This document shows, one piece after another, positions 46,191-58,760 of a DNA stretch of 64,000 bases. Location of the stretch: assembly GCA_050084515.1 (NCBI GenBank), contig CM114271.1, positions 59,272,001 through 59,336,000 on the forward strand. The letters run 5' to 3'. The stretch is from Blasia pusilla (taxonomy: Eukaryota; Marchantiophyta; Marchantiopsida; Blasiales). Within the stretch, counting starts at the first letter, position 1, and every line of letters begins with the position of its first letter. Position numbers and translations under genes: made by a program. Under the pieces are notes generated by a model. It was given only the letters and a program-made list of their open reading frames with translations. It did no database searches and had not been told where the DNA came from.

Positions 46191-48330
46191 TATGGGTTTA
46201 GGGAACATAGACATGTATGGGATGTCCAGAGTTGAGGGTATGTCTTATCACTCTATCTTTCCTTCATTAACTTATTATGCTTGATCTATTTCGTGTACAC
46301 GTTAAACCTCATTTTCGTCGGCATACTTTAGTACGTACTTTCTCCCTCATCTCTTTTCTAAGTGAAAACACTTCGTTGGATATTTCTTATCTCGTCGCGC
46401 GTGCCTGCTATTCTCAACGTCAAAACTATAACGCGACGCTAAAATGAAGTCAGAACATGTTTTAGTTTCAAATCCTTATATAGTCCCTGCTTGGTGACTA
46501 CATCACTTTGGTACTTCAATACCATTCGTAAACACTCCTACGCTATGTTGTATCAGATTGAACTCTCTCATCGGTTACATCTTTGAGTTGCTACGCAACA
46601 TTTACCAATACATGCACCAATGTCGTATGTTCTTTCACAAGTTCAATTTCTTTGTTGATTTATGCACATGGACTTTGTCTGACTCCTTGCTCTCGCATAC
46701 ATGCTTAGTATCTGTCATCTTGTATCACAAGCTCAACTTCGAATAGACTTGACATCATGCTTAATTGCAGGTTCTATGGTGTGCTGTAACTGATTTCTAT
46801 CCACTATTCTTGTGTTCACGAAATTTTTGTAGTTTTTGTTGTTTGGTTTATTCAACAATACGACTTACACTAAATTTTGTTCTGTTTCTTGAAGATTCAG
46901 ACGCTACATGAGTTTCTTTTATCTATTTTTGTGTACTTCCATCCTATCTCGTTTTATTGAGTCTACATTATATTCTATATGCTTACTTTGTCTCCAAATT
47001 ATGTTGCTACTGGTGTTGTTCCTACTATGAACAATGAAGGGTCAAGTTTATAAGTCAATAATAACAGGGATTGCTTGGCTAATCGATAGTGTTGCCTCAG
47101 TTGCTAGCACTTAGTTCATGTAATCACACAACCCAGAGCCTGTAAGCCATGTAATAACAACATTAAGCAGAAGCAATCTCTTTGGCCATCCACATGCACT
47201 CTCTCTATTAATCCATAATCAAAATTTCAACTATGGACTCTCGACACTGTATTTTGCATACACCGCGACAAGCAAACTCCACAACATAGATTTCAATAAT
47301 TTATGCATTTTCCAGATTTGGTTGCTTTACTTGCTTGAATGAGTACTAGCTTTACAAATTTGTAGCAATGGCATCCCCACTTGCAAAATTCATGCATCAA
47401 TTCTGCAGATATAGCCAGTCGGATAAACCCATTATGGGGTTTCCACACTAGTTACTAGGGCATAGTCCATGCCATGTAGGAGAGTGTAGGGACTGATCGT
47501 GGTGCACATAATTTCTTTTCTTGCTACCCGTAGAGCATAAAATATTATCTTGCTGCCCGGTTGTCACATGTCAAGCACAGAGGTGTTTGCAAATCAAGAA
47601 GGCACTCTCCAATAATGATATAGATTAGTGGCTAAGTAACAAAATAGTAGTTGATTCCAAACAAAAGGAAAAGGAATTAAGAAAAACCCCAACTTATATG
47701 CCCCTAAAAAGGCATCCATAGTGGGTTTAATTCATGCTAGTTGACTTCCAGATGATGTAAGGGTTATTATCGATTGTTAATTTAAACTAGCATATGATCT
47801 AAATAAGGAATAATAATTATTTCGTTGTCAATGATCTAATTAAAATTTCAAATCAATTGCAAATGAATTTATTCGTTGAAACATCTATCACATCTTTTAT
47901 AGTAGAGAGAAAAATTCCCATGTGTTGCTTTGGTAGAGACCGGAGGTTAAGTTAAGTAAGTCATGGATAACCCATTGGGAAGTAGGGTAACTAAATATAA
48001 TATGTTTCCCCTTTGTATGAACCAATTTGGAGGTCATATGAGGAATTGAATATTCTCCGTCAAGTTTCAAATTATGTGAGCTTTGACTTTCTATTTATGA
48101 AAAGTTGTTCTTGACCCATTATTGGAGGACTTTGGAATCAAGTGATGATCTAAGTGCGCAAGTGACCGAGGGAGGATTTTGGAAAAGACTCCATGGAGGA
48201 CTTGGAGAGAGAGGGTATATCTTGAGGAGAGTGAGCTCGGAGAGCTTATTCTCTCCTTGTTGAACCTCTTCATCATGAGACGGCGGAGCTATAATGTCCC
48301 TTGGCTTGTGAATAATCACATCCTTTCACC

Positions 48331-48404
<74 letters not shown>

Positions 48405-48594
48405 CATGAAGTTCTTTGTGTACTCCACAAAACGGCGATTGTGGAGAGAGATCGAGTGACTCGTTGCTTCTTCGGATTGTGGACCATGTTCCCCACTCAA
48501 GAGCTTATGAGGATGCTCACAAAAATAGTGGATTGATGGTATGTGTGTTTTTATGGAGAAATGTTGTGGAGTAGTATGGAAATTTTTTTATATA
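46191..48594. other. AT-rich intergenic DNA with a (GA)n tract
   Basis: No gene seen. Short frames only. Confidence 0.55.
48332..48402. repeat. (GA)n microsatellite
   Basis: Uninterrupted GA tract of about 70 bp. Confidence 0.97.
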
Positions 48595-49420
48595 ATATGA
48601 TATGGGAGAGTGGAGCCGCGATGGAAGGAGTTGTGAGAGCAAGTTTTGGTGCTCTGATTTCTCTTTTTTAACGTCAAAGGTTGGATGGAAGAAATCAACA
48701 TGAAAGCATTGCCAATTTTCTTGATAAACATGGGTCGTGGGACGATCAACGCCGCAGCTAGTAAACTTTTGGAGTTCCAATTTGAATGTTGAGTTTCTGA
48801 GATTGTTGCCCTCAAAGCTATGGCCACTGTTGTGCAACAACAATCTGCTTCAATCTAGAGTGGTAGATGCTTGATGTTGAGCAAGTACCATGTCATGATG
48901 ACATAGCCACAACACGTCGCTAATTATTGCGCCATGCCGCTCAAAGCCACACCACACCGTCTTGATCACCAAGTCGCACCACATTATCAAGTGATTTGTT
49001 GTTACAATTGTAGTCATATTGTGCCGCCATTTCTATACGGCAGCGCTCGTGACCACATCACATCTTTGAGGAAAGTTGAGTTACATCAGTATCAAGGAGT
49101 ATGCTTGATCAAACGATTAGAGGATTTTGGTCGTACAACCAAGATGTGAATATGAGATCAAGTTACGATTGTCGAGGAGTGACAATGACGTTGTATTTCA
49201 AGTTATCCATGGATAACTTGAAATACAACGTATTAGAGGGAGGGAGTATAGGTTTGAATGCCGCATGTTTGTAGTTTTGAGAGCTTACTCATGAGGATCA
49301 TAGTGATTGTGTGAGAGGTGTACAAGTGTCACCACAGTGTTCTTTCATGAATCTAAGAGGAAAGATGATGAGAGTAGCACCAGAATGTTTACAAAGAGTG
49401 GTGTGAGGTATCGAGGGTCT
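48595..49420. repeat. Dispersed repeat, copy 2
   Basis: Counterpart of the interrupted copy at 43,485-46,190. Contains a perfect 44-bp palindrome at 49,188-49,231 that the other copy lacks, although its half (TTTCAAGTTATCCAT) is present there near 46,082. Confidence 0.4.
49188..49231. repeat. Perfect 44-bp palindrome
   Basis: Runs from ACGTTGTATTTCAAG through central CCATGG to CTTGAAATACAACGT without mismatch or spacer. The sequence just after it, GAGGGAGGGAGTA, looks like a Stowaway MITE terminus, but no matching left end was found. Confidence 0.95.
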
Positions 49421-49553
49421 CCTTGGGAGGGATCGGCTCGAACTCCCTATGTGTCATTTCAAACAAAGAAGAGACTTCAAAGGAGGAGTTCTCTAGTGCA
49501 TCATCTAAGGGATTGAGTGGTTCCAAAGTGTGGGTGTATGAGATGGATGACAC

Positions 49554-50554
<1,001 letters not shown>

Positions 50555-50741
50555 CCCCCCTATCTGGTGGTTAGGTCCCTCTAACTCCAGATAGCCATCT
50601 ATCCCTACCAACCATGACATGCATCTCTAGGACGCTAAGAGCAGAAAGGCCGGGTGCTCATGTGGCCCTATCGTTAGTCGCCTTCCTGTCATCCGTATCA
50701 CAGAAAAAGTCGGAATCGAAACCTACCTAGTATCTCCTCTA

Positions 50742-50879
50742 TGTACATATGGGACACATCCATCGTCCCTGAGGAACCTTAGCCAGAGGTGGCGTCAGAC
50801 ATGCCATATGCCAACCTCTCGAACATCCATCACAGACTAGCATCATGGCCGTACCACGAGCAGAACCACACAACATACA
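50742..50879 (-). pseudogene. PHD finger at the integrase C-terminus (copy 2)
   Basis: 46 residues with all eight zinc ligands: CMLC, LVCDGC, GWHMAC and RWMCPIC, ending one residue before the stop, as in copy 1. By eye 32 of 46 residues match copy 1. The finger itself is open, but one extra base at the CHLP junction (about 50,935) puts it out of frame with the integrase. In copy 1 the two are continuous. Confidence 0.88.
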
Positions 50880-50925
50880 ACGCAAACCTGCAAGAACTAC
50901 TGTTGAGCTCGGATCTACTTTACTA

Positions 50926-51896
50926 TCAATGTAAGGGAAGGTGACATGGCGCACAATTACGCACATCGTCCTTCCATACCATACCATCGCGTCCCTTCAG
51001 CAAGAGAACACCGAAGGGCAAAATGTCACGCACTCTCAAGATAGTGCGCCCTGCAGTCACATCCAACATCATAGGTATCGTCTGCTGCAAGTACACATAA
51101 TATCCCTCATGTAACCTCCGGATAGTTGGTCGATAATCACCACCTCGAATAGTCGCATACATCAACATATCCCGATGTTGCGCAATCTCCAAGTTCTTGA
51201 ATGCCATGGGCATTACTCTCTGAAACAACGCAGCCCTCTGAGAACATGCTCGCATCCATACATCAGGGTCATCAAGGTCCAGGACCTCACCAGCATCTTG
51301 ACGAATGGCCGTAGGTAAATCTGGGTCTTGTCCATAAAGTAGCAAGTACGGTGAAAAAGACGCTAAGGATGCCTACTTGCTGAATATGTATCCCATCGCC
51401 AACCACGGAAACTGGAGGTCCCAATCTCCTAGGTGACCTCTTTGCAAGCCATACTTGCGTAAGCCCCTCTTCACTGTTTGCACAACTCTCTCCGCTAATC
51501 CATCGGCCTCAGGATGATCTTCGCGAAGTTGTGCGGTGGTCGATCAGTGCATGATCACACGAGGCCTGGAACTCACCGCGAAACTCGGTACCTTGGTCTG
51601 TCAACACCTCAGCCGGTGCGCCATAATGACTCAGCACTCTGTCAAGGAAGGCATAAGCTACTCCCTCACTGGCTTTGTCAGGCAATGCAACCAAATCGAT
51701 CCACTTCGAGAAGTGCTCGACCGTCACCAACACATAACGGCTGTGATGCTCCGTCAAAGGCAAAGGTCCTGCAAAATCCAAACTCCATCTATACCCTAAG
51801 CCCATGATTGGTAATGGATGCAATTGTGGAGTTGGAGCATTGAACGATGCTCATACCCGATCACACACCATGCACCTGGCAACAAACTGTTGAACG
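50926..51896 (-). pseudogene. Integrase (copy 2), broken
   Basis: The core shows LDFAGPLP, LTDQGTEFRGEF and, in another frame, LAERVVQTVKRGLRKYG. The tail shows AGRTILRVRDILPFGVLLLKG and RNCAPCHLP. The HHCC module is cut: only VQQFVARCMVCDR remains after ...PLQR, so about 34 residues including both His ligands are deleted relative to copy 1. The region after LAERVV keeps the CAA Gln codon that is TAG in copy 1. Confidence 0.85.
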
Positions 51897-53562
51897 TCAT
51901 GCTCTCTGCAAAGGATGCGGCACTACGCGTATTCTACCATCCTCCCAAACCCTCAAAACATATGTCCCCTCCCAACGGAACCGTCTGGCCCACTGTAGGA
52001 TCCGATCCCGCTCTCTAGCACCCACGGTGCTCGCAACACTGCCAGTACGAAGGTACTCCAAGACTACTCCATCATCATAAATATCTCGGCCACCTGTCGT
52101 CTCCTCACTAGCCTCGGGATCCAAGGACTCTCCACTAGACCTCGCCATCGAAGTCTCCACACTCTGGCTCTTCATAGCCAACATGCCTAAATAGGCTAAC
52201 GCGTGCCATCCTAGCACTGACTCCTCATCACTCTCTCCATGCCATCGAGCTCTAGTTGCATCTCGCTGACTCGAGCATGGGTTACGACTCAACCCATCTG
52301 CATCCTGGTTGAGCTTCCCATGTCTATGTACCACCTGAAAATCATACTCTTGCAACAATAGAGCCCATCTCGCAAGCTTCCCTGTAAGCTTGTCAGACTC
52401 CATCAACCACTTCAGTGGTTGATGATCAGTGATGATGGTAAAGGGGTTGCCGAATAAGTAACACCTAAAATGCGCGATAGCCCATACTGCAGCCAAGCAC
52501 TCACCCTCATAGGAGTTGTACGTCGCATGTGCAGCATTGTTTGAGCGGCTAGTGTAAGCCACCACGAACTCTCTACCCTCATCATCATGCTGGGTGAGCA
52601 CCGCTCCAAGCCCCAACATGCTCCAATCTATGTGCAACTGGAAAGGACGCCCCCTCATTGGTCTCCTCAAGATGGGCGCGCACGTCAACCTGTCCTTGAG
52701 CAACTGAAATGCTCGCTCCTGCTCATCCCCCCAATGCCACTCGTGATCCACCTTGGTCAGCAAGGTCAACAGCTTCGCAATCGAACTGAATCCCTTGACG
52801 TACCGTTGATAGAAGTTTGTCAATCCCATAAATGCGCAAACACGCCTCACATCTGTAGGGCATGGAATGCATGAGATAGCCTCTACTTGTGTCAGCTGAA
52901 CACCAAGGCCCCCTAGGTATATCGTATGACCCAAGTACTCAATCTGGTTGTAGAAGAACTTGCACTTGCCTGGATGTAGCTTTAGCCCATGTAATTGCAA
53001 TCGTCGAAACACCTCCTCTAGATGTCGCTCATGCTTCTCAATCATGGCACTAAAGACCGATGCCCCAAAATATCGTCTTCTGCCTATCCTCCAATCTGAT
53101 AGGCAGTTGATGGTATCTGGCTCGCAAATCCAATGAACTGAAGATCTTTGCGTGACCAATCGCATCAAAGATCTCCTCAAGGGTGGGCATGGCATACCTA
53201 TCAGACTTCGTCTGCCAATTAATAGGTCGGTAATCCCCACACATCTGCCTATCCGTCCAGTTGCCATGCACATCCTTCTTGGCGGGCATGACAGTGGGAG
53301 ATGCATACTCCCCATGCGACATCTCCACTAGTCCTGCTCCGACCAAGTCCTGGCTTCTACTATGAATCAGAGCCCTCTCCATATCATTGTACCTGTAGGG
53401 TCGTCGGAAGATCGGCGTATCACTCGACAACTCAATGCAGATCCCCAGTCCCTTCAGCGTACCAAAATCCTGAGTGCTAAATGCAAAGCAACTCCTATAA
53501 CTCCTGAGGAACTGATGTATTCGGCGCCGCTCTCCTCTTGTCAACTTATATATGTTTCCCAT
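51897..53562 (-). pseudogene. Reverse transcriptase and RNase H (copy 2), RT active site deleted
   Basis: RT N-terminus (53,050-53,562): TPIFRRPYRYNDMERALI, GEYASPTVMPAKKDVHGN, MCGDYRPINWQTKSDRYAMP, FSSLDLRARYHQLPI. After KTIFWG the text jumps to HERHLEEVFRRLQLHG, removing about 48 residues that hold the YIDD box in copy 1. From HPGKCKFFYNQIEYLGH the frame is open for some 400 codons through the connection, RNase H (LHIDWSMLGLGAVLTQ, ITDHQPLKWLM, NQDADGLSRNP) and into the integrase N-terminus. This is the best preserved part of copy 2 but it cannot polymerise DNA. Confidence 0.9.
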
Positions 53563-53725
53563 GTCTCCATCGTAACTACAGTAGGACTCTTCGGCGCGGG
53601 TATTGGTGGTTGCTATGGTGCAACCCCGTCTCGCACAACAACACTTGGTCGCTCTCCTGCAGCAAACTGCAAACTCTGATCTCCTCCTCGTGCAGTGCTC
53701 GGAACCACGCTCGATGTTGTGGCTA

Positions 53726-55119
53726 TCATCTCTTGGCGTACTTGCAAAACATCCTAAGAAGTCTGAGGCTGTCTCTCCCTATCTCCCCTGGTGTGTCGAT
53801 CTCCTCGGGTCTCGCCCCCAGCCACTGCCTCCACCATCTCGGTAGGCATGGGCTCACCAATGCAATCGCTTTGATCTCTAGAGATCTCATATGACGCTGC
53901 TCAGCCACTCCCAAGATGAGGATCCATGTTAAGCAGTTGAGGTCCATCGCTTGACCCAATACATGGCGTCGTGATGCCTCTAATACTGACGGTACTGCCG
54001 TCACTCCTATGGGAATTCCCATGGCTCGCTCTCTCTTGTCGGCATTAGGCTCCACCAACCGCTGAACCAAGTCATCCCAAACCAAGCCAGATGGCCTCCT
54101 TGTATGCATAGGAAGCAGGGAAACTCACAAACGTGGGCAAGGTTGCCCATGGCCTGCCTACCCTGTTGACCACAATCAACGGTAGTCGATCATCGTGCCT
54201 CACTACCTGTGATCGACAACCTGGATCTAGGATGGAATCCACTAACAAATGGGAGGGGCGCTCCACTCGCATATCTTTTCCGTAATACTACATGGGGCAC
54301 CAAGTTGGTCCACCATAGACGCGGGCGATGGGCTCTAGAACCTACACTTGCCGCATCCAAGAACATTGCTGGGCCGATCCAGGCACGTACCTGATGAGCA
54401 CTTGTCACCACCCGTGACCTAGAGTCTCCTAAGATCGGCACATTCTCAAGAATGTAGGCTTGAGAATGAGATTGGTGCTCTTGCAACTGCCGTACGACCC
54501 TCAACATCTCCCAAAACAACCTAGACCGAGTGTTAGCCAACATGCTGCCTCATCCAACACTCGATTGGCCCTGACATGGCCAACCGGAAATGACCAAATC
54601 AATGGTCCATACCTGCTCTAAGTCTTGCGCCCTCAACAACGAAATATCCCTTGGTAGGGAACTCTGGTACCCCTGTATCGCGGACGCAGACAATAAGTCA
54701 GGAAAACATAGGCGTAATTGTGCCACATGTCGTAGTGAGATGCACCTCGCAACATCATCACTCTCCACATACAGGTACTGCTGTACTCGCACTCCTGCCT
54801 ACAAAACAACAGCTAACCCGATGCTAATCCTTCCAAAGAGATCTAACACTCAAATACCCTCCTACGGGGTACATCACACAATGGGTGTGGTATCCAAGGG
54901 TGTCATCGTAGCACTCCCTGCTACTTCGGGTTCCTCATACCCGTCACGCTCCGGTGCAAACGCCTCGCTCCACGCAGTCTGCACGTGCTCATCTGCCAAT
55001 CGGCAAAGCTCCTCAGTCAAGCCCCACAGCGGCACCTCTCCTCCACGGAATGATGCAGCTACCATAACCCATAGAAATATCAGGAACGGGAGTATCCTCT
55101 GCATGGACATGTCCCCCAA
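53726..55119 (-). pseudogene. C5-cytosine DNA methyltransferase domain (copy 2), broken
   Basis: Counterpart of the copy 1 domain. Motif I reads VLDLFGRISIGLAVVL between stops near 54,790-54,880. Then VQQYLYVESDD, motif IV GWPCQGQ (54,567-54,585) with the catalytic Cys, a TGA at the position of an Arg codon in copy 1 (CGT), LFWEMLRVVRQLQ, motif VI ENVPILG, motif VIII GSRAHRPRLWWTN (Trp intact), and after a frame change KRERAMGIPIGVTAV and motif X RRHVLGQAMDLNCLTWIL. The domain is clearly homologous across its whole length and as decayed as the rest of the element. Confidence 0.88.
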
Positions 55120-55149
55120 TCAAATCACTAGGCCAAGTGATGGCACTGC

Positions 55150-56201
55150 TAAATGCTGCTAAGGTCGCCATATCTCCTGGTCGTTGCTCGATCACTACAC
55201 CTGTCGAACGAGTAATGAGCTAAGGCGCCCATCACTTGACTGCCATCGTGGTCTGTAGGATGCTGAATCCTCCGAGTAAACCAGGAAAAATCCCATCGGG
55301 TGTAACATTGCTCCACCAACCAAGACGTCGTAGGACTCTGCATCAGTCACTATTGCCTTGGCTCGCACCACGGACTCATATGTAGGATGTCCCGGGAGAA
55401 TCCTCACCACGACCTCATGTCGGGTGATATACTGTGTGGTACTCGCTCCACCCAAGGATGTCTATATCTGGAATGGACAACCCTCCACTTTGGCTCTCGT
55501 CAAGCCCAATCCTCTTAATGACGCTTTCCCCAACATCAGGGGTTGCGCTCTTGAATCCAACAAGACGCGCTTCGGACTAAAAGCTCTACCTCCGGGACTC
55601 ACCAATTGGAAGACTGCTTCTCGGTTATCCAGCAACACAACACCAGGAGAAGCCATGGCACCCTCTATCGTGGGCATCTCCGCCATCCTAGCAGCCACAG
55701 CCTGCCATGAATCTGACGTGGACGGCCCGAGCATCCGCTCCAAGGGCAGGTCCATCACCTCCTCTGCAATCACCTCTAAATGTGATGCAAGAACTCCAAC
55801 TCCATGCTCACATAGCGTAGCGGCCAGCCAAAAAGCCTCGGCGAGCGTACCCCCCAACGTCATAACATCGGAAGCAGAAAATAAAGGAGCGCATTACACA
55901 ATGGTGGCCGCCCCCAACAACGTGCTCGACACATGCCGCTCTTGAGCATCAACAATAGGAGTCGTCGCACTCCCTTCTCCCATCGCCCTCCATGCGTGCA
56001 CACCAACAACATCACCAATTCTAGACGAACTTTGATCATGACCCATCGATGGGATCCTCATCGCCTCAGACAACTTGAAAGACTGAGGAAGCCTAGTCTG
56101 TTTCCTGGCTTCCCCTCACTGTGGATCCAACTTTGCGGCTGCTCCACGCGTCACAACTACGGCTGCCTCCATCTGGGCAACCCCAAACATCCAACCAGAA
56201 T
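55150..56201 (-). pseudogene. Gag-protease region (copy 2), cut by CACTA insertion
   Basis: 55,462-55,863 is open: EAFWLAATLCEHGVGVL, then FQLVSPGGRAFSPKRVLL and LLDSRAQPLMLGKASLRGLG. The protease active-site Gly is replaced (DSR for DSG), so the enzyme would be inactive. Downstream, TDAESYDVLVGGAMLHPMGF matches copy 1. Upstream, the linker islands VTRGAAAKLDPQ and TRLPQSFKLSEAMRIPSM are recognisable up to the CACTA boundary at 56,201. Confidence 0.82.
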
Positions 56202-56510
56202 CACTAGAAGAAAATAATGGTTTTTATGACTAGTACTAGAATGACTGAGGTTCTTCATGACTCAAACATATGACTAGAATGTTTGCCATTGGGATAGAAG
56301 TCATATCACACCATATAATAGTAAAGTTCTAGTCATATACAAATTTGACTAAGTCATAGAGAAATCTTAGGATATGGTGTAGTCATATTTGAAATGACTT
56401 AGCAAGTAGTCAGTCTTGTGTATAGTCATACTGAAAATTTATATGACTCACTTGTGTAAGGAATGAAAAATGACTAAACATGTCAGGTCATAAACTAAAT
56501 ACAAATAAGG
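56202..56510. repeat. CACTA terminal and subterminal repeats
   Basis: CACTA end followed by about 12 copies of ATGACT or its complement AGTCAT within 300 bp, for example near 56,227, 56,246, 56,258, 56,269, 56,332 and 56,383. Such arrays bind the TNPA-type protein in En/Spm. Confidence 0.8.
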
Positions 56511-57498
56511 TACACCAACACTTAGATGAAAAAAAATGAGCAAAATTAATGGGAATTCCAAAATTTCACATACCTACGTGGCAAATGACATGGCGCCCTC
56601 TAGACGCACTCATGGCGCGCAAGCAAAGAAGGAGCTACCGATTGGGGGGAAACGAGCAAGGAAGTTTGAGCGTGAGCAAGAGGGGCCACAATCGCCAGAC
56701 TTGTTACAAGGCTCAGAGAAGGGCTCTCTATCGCTCTGCGCCGCCTCCCTACTATGTTCTTTCTATCTTGCGGGAGTTCTAATGGTGTTGTGATTGTGTG
56801 CTGCTTGCGCGGAGCTTTGTTTTTGGCACTTTTGTCTCTCCTGGCCTCCTTGTTGTCGTGCAAAGATTGCTGCCTCTCCGTTTCTTCTTGCCCCGCGCTG
56901 CATGGAGCTCTGTTTCCGGCGCCTTTGCGCATTTCAGTGGAGAAGGAGAGTTGCAGAAGTGCCATATGGGAGCTGAAGTAGTGATTTCAGTTGGAATTGA
57001 TTGTTGGGTAGGTGTGGAGGGTGTTTTGATGGTGTTTTGATTGTGTGTTGCTTCCGTAGAGCTGTTTTTTTGTGCTTGTGTGTATTTCCTTGGAGCAAAA
57101 GGCTCGTAGATACGTGGGAGCCGATGCAATGAATTCGGTTGGAGCTAGTTGATTGATCGATCAATTGAACGGGGCGGGGTGGGAGGAGTAGTGTTTGTTG
57201 TGGCTAACGGGACATGCGGATCATCGTTGGTATCTATTGTCCATGGCATATTTGAAGAGTCTTGGTTGATACACTCTTGCGCGCATTTTTTTGGATCCGC
57301 AACTAGCTTTTTTTTACTTTCTCTCTCAGATTGGTACCTTCCAAAAGGATTTTTTGCACAAGTTGGAGCTTCTGCTTCTGCTTCCGCCTCTCGTCAACTT
57401 TTTTTATCTCGGAAGCACGGAGATCTAAATCTCTGCCTCTTCATTTTGTATTTGTCGTTCAAGGACTGCTTTGCATGTCTGGACTCCACAGAGGTAGG
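56511..57498. other. CACTA left internal region
   Basis: No gene recognised. A phrase with GATGGTGTTTTGATTGTGTGTTGCTTCC near 57,028 echoes one near 56,780 (AATGGTGTTGTGATTGTGTGCTGCTTGC), followed in both by GGAGCT / AGAGCTGTTTTT, suggesting a tandem duplication of about 250 bp. Confidence 0.45.
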
Positions 57499-57750
<252 letters not shown>

Positions 57751-57989
57751 CACTCTACTGTACCATCCCCATTTCTCTCGAGATTCCTTAGTTGCCCTCA
57801 TGACAAAATCTGAGACGTCACTGCTCACCTTGGCCTTCGGAAACTCTGATTGTGCTCATTTAATTTCATAGAATCAAACTGCCACGCCAAGATATGATGA
57901 AGCTAGTCGCAACACCCAATTAATGACTACTTGTAGTGTGTGTTAGTTAAATCAAATAGCTCGTGCCCAAATTGCTAATCAAATATGTG

Positions 57990-58760
57990 TTGTAATTGCA
58001 TCTGTTGCAATTACAACACATAATTGCTACTATTGATGTTGTTTTTGCTCCTGCTGCAACAATTACTGTTCTTGTTGTTGAAATAAAAGTTTTTGTTGCT
58101 ACTGTTGTAGCTGCTCCTATTGTTGTTGCATCTGCTATTACTGTTGCATCCGCTACTGCTGTAATTGATACTGCTTTTGGTTGTACAATCTGCTACTGCT
58201 GATTCAATTTCTATTCATGTTGCTGAAGTAAAAGTTGTTGTTGTTGTTGCTGTAACTGCTCCTCCTATTGTTGCATCATCTGCTGTTGTAATTGATGATG
58301 CTTTGGTTATAAAATCTTTTGCTGTTGTTGGTGCAACAATTACTGTTCCTACTGCTGAAGTAAAAGTTGTTGTTGGAGTTTTTATAGTTGGTCGTGTTGT
58401 TGTTGCATCTGCTGTTGCTGTAATTGATGTTGCTTTTGTTGTATAACCTTTTGCTACTACTAATGCTATTGTAAGTACTGCTAATGTTGTGTTAATTATT
58501 GTTGTTTTTGTAGCTGTTGATGATGTTGATGTGTTTGTTGAGAAGAGCCAACAAAAGAGCCCTCTCATTTTTTAGATTGCATACTTTGCCTTGCAACCTG
58601 CTGTAGTTGTTGTTGCATCAACTGCTGTTGCTAATGTCGTTGTCAGTGTTGTTGATGTTGTGTTTATTGTTATTGCTGCTATAGTTGTTGATGATGCTCT
58701 TGTGTTTGTTGAGAAGAGCCTACAAAAGAGCCATCCCATTTCTTTGGGCTCTATCACGAA
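57990..58760 (+). repeat. Degenerate trinucleotide (GTT/GCT) repeat region with a 171-bp tandem duplication
   Basis: Dense TGTTGTTG / GCTGTTG / GATGATG text. In the + frames it reads as Val/Ala/Ile-rich peptide. The block GTGTTTGTTGAGAAGAGCC(A/T)ACAAAAGAGCC occurs at 58,531 and again at 58,702. No stop-free frame spans the region, so I treat it as a repeat and not as a gene. Confidence 0.7.
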
